From Sialis fuliginosa (taxonomy: Eukaryota; Arthropoda; Insecta; Megaloptera; Sialidae), in assembly GCA_961205875.1 (NCBI GenBank), contig OY540815.1:13887638-13951637 (forward strand): DNA of 64,000 nucleotides, read 5' to 3'. Positions 58,981 to 64,000 of the stretch are shown one piece after another; the first letter of the stretch is position 1, and each line of letters begins with the position of its first letter. The translations under genes and the position numbers were made by a program. The notes beneath the pieces were generated by a model. The model did no database searches, was not told the DNA's origin, and saw nothing but the letters and a program-made list of their open reading frames with translations.

Positions 58981-59590
58981 ATAAGATTACTATGGGAGCT
59001 GCCCGCGGCTTCGCACGCGTTGCATAATTTCTTTATGTTGGCAGCACAAATATTTTAAGACAGGGGATGAAATATTAATTTTTGTATTCATTATACAAAA
59101 TTATAAATATCTCGGCTCCTATGCAAGGTAAGAGGTTGCTTTTCCCTCTAAAACCCCTTTCCTTGAAGTATTTTCCTGCCGAATCGAATGAAACTAATTA
59201 CAACCTTACATACGTGACGGGATATGAAATATTAAATTATTTATTTTTATTCATTACCTATACAAAATCGTAAATATCTCGGATCTTAGTTAAAAATTGC
59301 AAAAACCTACCCCTTGTCTAACCCTGCCATTAGGGGTTGAATGTCGAAATTTTAATTTTAATAGAAGAAGCATATCAAAAACTCACCCTCATCCCCCTCT
59401 TCCGCTATTAGGGGTTGAATTTCGAAATTTTGTCCGAATTTACCTTAATATCTTAAACAGTTATATAGATGAATACATCAAAATTTTAATGCTATTTGCG
59501 CCTCGTAGAATTCCTGTACCAAGTTTCATTCGAGTGAATAAAAAAAAAAATCTCATGCAAATTTTCTACCCCCTTAAGGGTTGAATTTTG
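58981..59590 (+). repeat. degenerate dispersed repeat with CCCGCGGCTTCGC box
   Basis: Starts GGGAGCTGCCCGCGGCTTCG, the hallmark box of a very common insect repeat. GAAATATTAA...ATACAAAAT...TAAATATCTCGG occurs twice (about 59069 and 59225). AGGGGTTGAATNTCGAAATT occurs at about 59331 and 59411, and again partly at about 59576 (AGGGTTGAATTTTGATGTG). TAGAATTCCTGTACCAAGTT is another familiar piece of it. So it is internally repeated. The class (Helitron or LINE related) cannot be decided here. Frames through it are by-products. Confidence 0.5.
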
Positions 59591-59699
59591 ATGTGACTTC
59601 ACTTATGTAGAATGTGGTAATTTGAAGAAGCTAACATACATTTGTTATTTAATAAACATTATATTAGTTATGTGATTTTTTTTGGAATTTAGATCAGTG

Positions 59700-59880
59700 G
59701 AACCTGAATTTAGTAAAACACAATTGGTGACTTTGACCATACAACATATTTTTTATATACCTATGTTTTAGTACCGATATTTAACAACGCGCACTCGCTG
59801 ATCTGTCAAGAATCATTCTGGAACTCCAAAGGAACTGTCATATAACTTTGTTACCCCATTTGAAAGTGTTTCCCATCTAA
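59700..59880 (+). repeat. family A, diverged third copy
   Basis: ATTGGTGACTTTGACCATAC, TATGTTTTAGTACC, ACTGTCATATAACTTTGTTA and ATTTGAAAGTG follow the same order as GTTGGTGACTTTGACCGTAC, CTGTTTTAATGCC, ACTGTCAGATAGG and ATTTGGAAATACTTG of copy 1. The terminal ATGTCYGG parts are lost. Divergence is much larger than between copies 1 and 2, so it is older. Confidence 0.5.
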
Positions 59881-60735
59881 TAACCAAAGCAGTAACATAT
59901 AACACGTATGGAGAATTAGTGAATTACTACCGAGACGATTGCATTGGGATTTTCATTGTTATAAATTGATAAAACATGGTGCAATAAAAAGGTGTGAATT
60001 TGCCGATTTCTAAATACACGCGAATGAAGCCGCTAGTAAAAGCCAATAGGTAAAATGCCATCCAATCAAAATATTTTCAATACAGAATATATATATATGG
60101 AAGTACTAGATTTTTAATCAAACAAAATCCATTTATCCTATATTCAAATTTTATCGAATAAAAAATCCCGTACAAAATTATTATTTTACCTTTTCATCCA
60201 AGTTATTACAAACATACTCATGTGAAACAGTTTCTATAATGAATTGAAACAAGCTGCTTTCATACACATTACAGGATAAAGTAAATGTTTGAAACATCGG
60301 TACTAAATAGCAATTTAACAAATAGCCTATTCGTGTTTCTCTGTTTATTTTACTGCCGCACACACCGAAACAAACATTCACCAACATAATGCGTATACGA
60401 AAATAAAATAAATTATAGCGTAATTATACAACGTTGGGTTGTATTTTTAGTATAATATATTCCGCAGAACACTTCTCACTTACATATGAGCCATGAAAAT
60501 ATGCGCAAATATAGATATAAATTAATTTGATTGATTTTAAAAATCTTTCGCGGAGGGGTGATGGAACATCTTTACATTACGAGAGGGAAGACAACATGAT
60601 AATTTTTCATCAGAAAGAGGAAACTAGATTATTTAAATGCCAATTGTTTCGTACTTAATTTCTATGTTTCAAAAGAAATGGAAGATCGTGATTATAGGGT
60701 TAAAAAATCATGCCAAAACAAAAAGTAAAAAAGTA
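59881..60735. other. A+T-rich non-coding stretch
   Basis: Nothing recognised. The frame antisense to 60181-60387 resembles no family I know. Confidence 0.5.
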
Positions 60736-60990
60736 AGTCTCGTCTCTTCTATATTTTTGGAACTGATGTCTTGTAAAAAATTGAGTCGGTCTCGTCTCGT
60801 ACAAGTGACTGAGACCGAAAAAATTGTCAGTCTTGGATGAATTTTTATTATAAAAAATATTTCATTCACTTTTATTTATTTAATACGTAAAAAAATCGTG
60901 TCTCCTCAAAATTTCAGACAGTCGCGTCTCGCAAGAATTTAAGTCAATCTCATTTCGGTCTCTTCTCGTCCTAATTTAAAGCACTCTCGG
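60736..60990. repeat. GAGAC/GTCTC-rich dispersed repeat, copy 2
   Basis: At least eight GTCTC/GAGAC words, several as CTCGTCTCG, in about 250 bases, in both orientations. CTCGTCTCGTACAAGTGACT corresponds to CTCATCTCGTACACATGACC of copy 1 (15633-15765). Likely the subterminal repeat zone of a DNA transposon. The frame 60637-60840 overlaps it and is a by-product. Confidence 0.45.
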
Positions 60991-62847
60991 CATGCAGCTC
61001 TATTCGTCACATTAGCGGGTTTACAGATATTTTTTACTTAAAAAATTTTTTTTTACATAGCTTTAGCTCCTTAACGTCCTCTCCCCCTGAAAAATTATTT
61101 ATTTAACAAATATTTTACTAGAGTTCATCATTTTATATGTAAAAATTGCAAGTTTCTAGCTTATATTGTTTACAAGATATTTTGCTTTGACTGAAAAGGG
61201 CGTACGGATGACAAAGATTATGTAATGGAATATGGAAGTCATGTAGTAATTGTAAAAATTTGTGCTCCAGTTCGCCGCCACTGCTTTCGTGGATAGAAGT
61301 TATTTTACCCGTACATTTTTTCATGTAAACATAAATACGCATACCATACAAAAGAAAATATTTGCTGTAATACAAGGGTTAAATATACGTATAATATACA
61401 GTATTTTGTTGGAAATGGGGATAACACTCTGTATTTCTAGGAAGAATATATATATACTTGTACATTAAACCTTATTTGTTAAAAGCATGTGTTAATTTAA
61501 TGTTTTAGTATTCAAACAAAAAATATTTTCTTTATTGTCAAACTGAAACCTGGACTTGGGCATAGAAAGCAGAATTTTTATACAATATAATGAGGTAAAA
61601 TTTATTTTTGATGTGAGTATATGTTTTTTTATATAGGTACATAATTAATGACGATTATAAATATATATGTATTATATTTACTTATAATAAAAAATATATG
61701 TAACTTAATTTGAAATTGTAACAAAATTAATATCTCCCCTCCAAGAAAAAAATCCATAGAAAATTTTTTTTCATACTCTTGTTAAAAATGAACTTTTATC
61801 TACTTATATCCTGAAACTGAATATGAAAATTGATTTTTTTTTTTCAGAAATATACAGTTTAGTTTAGTAACACTATATTATATAAATTAAATAATTACGT
61901 AATATGTCATCTACAATAGTATGTATTGTAAGTACGATAACCAATATCTATCTACAATTTAATTTCATTGCAAATATTCATTTGGAAATATTCATGGCAT
62001 CGCTAATTTTGATGAATTTTAAAATTCATTAACGATATATTGTCGACTAATATCCGGTATTCATTGCCCCATTAATAAAATATAACAAAATCAATATTGC
62101 CTCGCAAATTGATATAGATGTCAGCAGTTGTAATATGGGTAAAATCGGAAGTTTTATTATTATATTTGGCTGGAATTTACTTTTTTATTACCTGCGATAT
62201 TCTAACGGACTTACATAAATGCGATATAGAGGAAAATATACGTTACTGAATAATCTATGGCGAACTGATTGATGGGAAATTGAAAAAAATATTTTATGTA
62301 AAACCAATCAAAAGCTTACCAACGATTTTTTCCTCTTAACCCTTTACTACCAAATTATATAGAAATAAAAGCTTAAACGTTCATGAATCTACCTTTCACT
62401 TGCCAATTTATTAGTTTTTTTATAGAAAACCACCGTGTTTATTAATAGACTGATTATAAACCTACATATGTATACATATTATATAAATACCAACATAATA
62501 AATTCCATAGCGAAAGAGAGGATTAAGAAGAGAGATTAAGAATCTAAAATAAAAATATATTTCTATATCGAAGAACTAATTTCTAATTGATCGCAACTCG
62601 CAACGCTCATTGAGAAAAATTTTCAGAAGACGATAAAAAACCGATATATACGGTCAATAATCACGGTATTGTAAAATCAAGCTTTTTTGAGATACTTTGA
62701 TGTTAATCCTGATTTTATCTAATTGTAAGACTTATTTTATATATTTAAACATTGACTTCATTAAATTAGATGTAAAGTCTTAAAAAGGGTTAGGAGGACC
62801 TATTAAAATTAGTCCATCAAAATATATTGAAAATATATATAATTTAC
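60991..62847. other. A+T-rich non-coding stretch
   Basis: A small tandem of GGATTAAGAAGAGA/GATTAAGAATC at about 62520-62545. No gene. Confidence 0.5.
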
Positions 62848-62982
62848 AGTTTGTCTCAAGATAGATGTAACAAGAGGTGTAATGAACAAATTTTTTTTTC
62901 GGAATGCCATTAAATGTCATTCCGAAATTCGAAAAAAAGTTGTTCATTACACCTCTTATTACATCTATCCTGGGACAGTCTA
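62848..62982. mobile_element. 135-bp snap-back MITE
   Basis: The arms GATAGATGTAACAAGAGGTG...AATGAACAA (left) and, inverted, GATAGATGTAATAAGAGGTG...AATGAACAA (right) are almost identical. They are followed by T runs and by GGAATG/CATTCC closing the hairpin around about 11 bases. The outer bases TGTCTCAA and TGTCCCAG also pair. Almost the whole element is one stem of about 60 bp. Target duplication unclear. Confidence 0.75.
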
Positions 62983-63505
62983 TATACATGACATAAATTA
63001 CTTTCAATCTACATATGTACCTACATCATCAATATAAATTTCATACGTGATAAAAAACACGTCATTGAATTATTGAGTTAATAAAAAAGCTTAAATTCAG
63101 GAAACTGTTCCCATCTAACTATTTATAAAGATAAAAAATAAATTGATAAAAATAGTGTTAATTTATTTTTAATTCGGTAAGTGAGTCCGTTAATAGTCAA
63201 CCAAGAGGTACAAAAAACAATCGGCCAGTTGTCTGATCTTTACCACTTAAGCCAATTGACCCTCTTGATCTAATTCAGCCCCTAGTAATTATTTTTAACT
63301 AACCATTGCGTCATTTTTACGTCCATGCAGGGCCATGTGTCAGTTGAATTGGATTGATGCAATGTCACCATGAAATGTATTATTACTACAGATATTGTTC
63401 GTTCAATTTTAATTCTTTTTGTTTATTGAAAACAATGCAAACTGAAACAATCCTATTGTAATAATTTGAAACTTTTACGTTCAAAAACGGAATAAACTTT
63501 TTAAT
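62983..63505. other. A+T-rich non-coding stretch
   Basis: Modestly richer patch at 63200-63350 with no structure found. Confidence 0.45.
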
Positions 63506-63650
63506 TAAAGAGGCGGTAAGAAGGAATCCCTTATGCTAAAACAAGCAATTCAATTTTTATTACCAACTGTTCAGAAACAAATTTTTTATTGAAAAAGAAA
63601 ATATTATTGGTCAATTAAAACTTGTATTAGATTATGAAAATTAGAAATCG
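63506..63650 (+). repeat. family D dispersed repeat, copy 2
   Basis: Counterpart of 44000-44215 without the 85-base block. TAAAACAAGCAATTCAATTT corresponds to TAAAACATGCACTTCATTGA of copy 1. Moderately diverged. Confidence 0.55.
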
Positions 63651-64000
63651 TAGCAACAGCGCAAATTAATTGGTAAGTAGTTGTATTGTAGCGATACACA
63701 TATACACACATCTTACGTATAGAAGCTATGCAACGTTGCCAAACTTCTTAACTTGTGCATGCCTACACTTTTGAAACGGGACAGAGAAAAAAAATTCACG
63801 TGATAAATCATTGTTTCTAGTTCATGATCGATTTAAAAAATTTTTTTTTTACTATTTTAAGATAGTGCATCGCCATAAGAGCCTGTGTAACTTTGATAAA
63901 TACAGAATAGAATTTCAATAGAACTGTGACTATCCACAATAAAAATTTAAGATCTAATTAACTAATTTTGAATTCGGTAGCCAATCTCTTTAATATGATA
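63651..64000. other. A+T-rich non-coding end of window
   Basis: Nothing recognised. Confidence 0.5.

Noticed and set aside
1-64000. CRISPR arrays, operons, ribosomal RNA, virus-like or LTR elements
   Set aside because: No evenly spaced direct repeats, no ribosome-binding-site-led gene clusters, no conserved rRNA segments, and no long terminal repeats or capsid, envelope or polymerase segments that I could recognise. The window is eukaryotic non-coding DNA with DNA-transposon remnants.

Overview
The window is very A+T-rich (roughly three quarters by eye), has no operons and no long uninterrupted reading frames, and is full of short inverted-repeat elements flanked by TA, TTAA or 8-bp target duplications. 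That fits non-coding DNA, intergenic or a very long intron, of an arthropod, probably an insect. The short words GTAGGTA/TACCTAC, common in some insect genomes, point the same way, but the order cannot be fixed from the sequence. I found no host gene that can be assigned a function. The few reading frames worth noting are two transposase remnants and three uncharacterised candidates.

Layout. 1-6 kb: mostly plain A+T-rich DNA, a Helitron-like 5' end, a hAT-like end and a 188-bp snap-back MITE between two TTAA sites. 6.3-8.5 kb: a 1.7-kb element with inverted ends of about 140 bp built from GGCCAA-type words, then a hAT-like derivative. 10-16 kb: a 99-bp hAT-type MITE with a perfect 8-bp duplication, two transposon ends and the first copy of a MITE family whose ends read ATGTCYGGTAT (called family A here). 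17-18 kb: a pogo/Tigger derivative that keeps the transposase DNA-binding domain and is split by a second MITE (family B). 20-24.6 kb: a mariner-like TA element, copy 1 of a 198-bp 8-bp-TSD MITE (family C) and an inverted-repeat element related to the 7-kb one. 27-28 kb: nested family-A relatives. 31.2-31.8 kb: a second pogo/Tigger derivative that keeps the transposase C-terminus, including a PCNA-binding-type motif. 34-35 kb: family A again, running into the longest reading frame of the window. 37-38 kb: family C copy 2, inverted, then a hAT end. 42-50 kb: Harbinger-like, family B copy 2, hAT-like and long-TIR elements and several dispersed repeats. 51-64 kb: G+C-richer patches, two hairpin MITEs, hAT-type ends, a degenerate repeat carrying a CCGCGGCTTCGC box, a diverged family-A copy, a GAGAC-rich repeat shared with 15.6 kb, a snap-back MITE and copy 2 of a dispersed repeat (family D).

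How the parts relate. Almost every recognisable feature is a non-autonomous DNA transposon or its remnant. Families A, B, C and D each occur at least twice in the window. Family C copies differ at only about four positions and keep perfect duplications, so that family moved recently. The two pogo/Tigger derivatives keep opposite ends of a transposase gene, as expected from independent internal deletions. No working transposase, RNA gene, CRISPR array or virus-like element could be supported.
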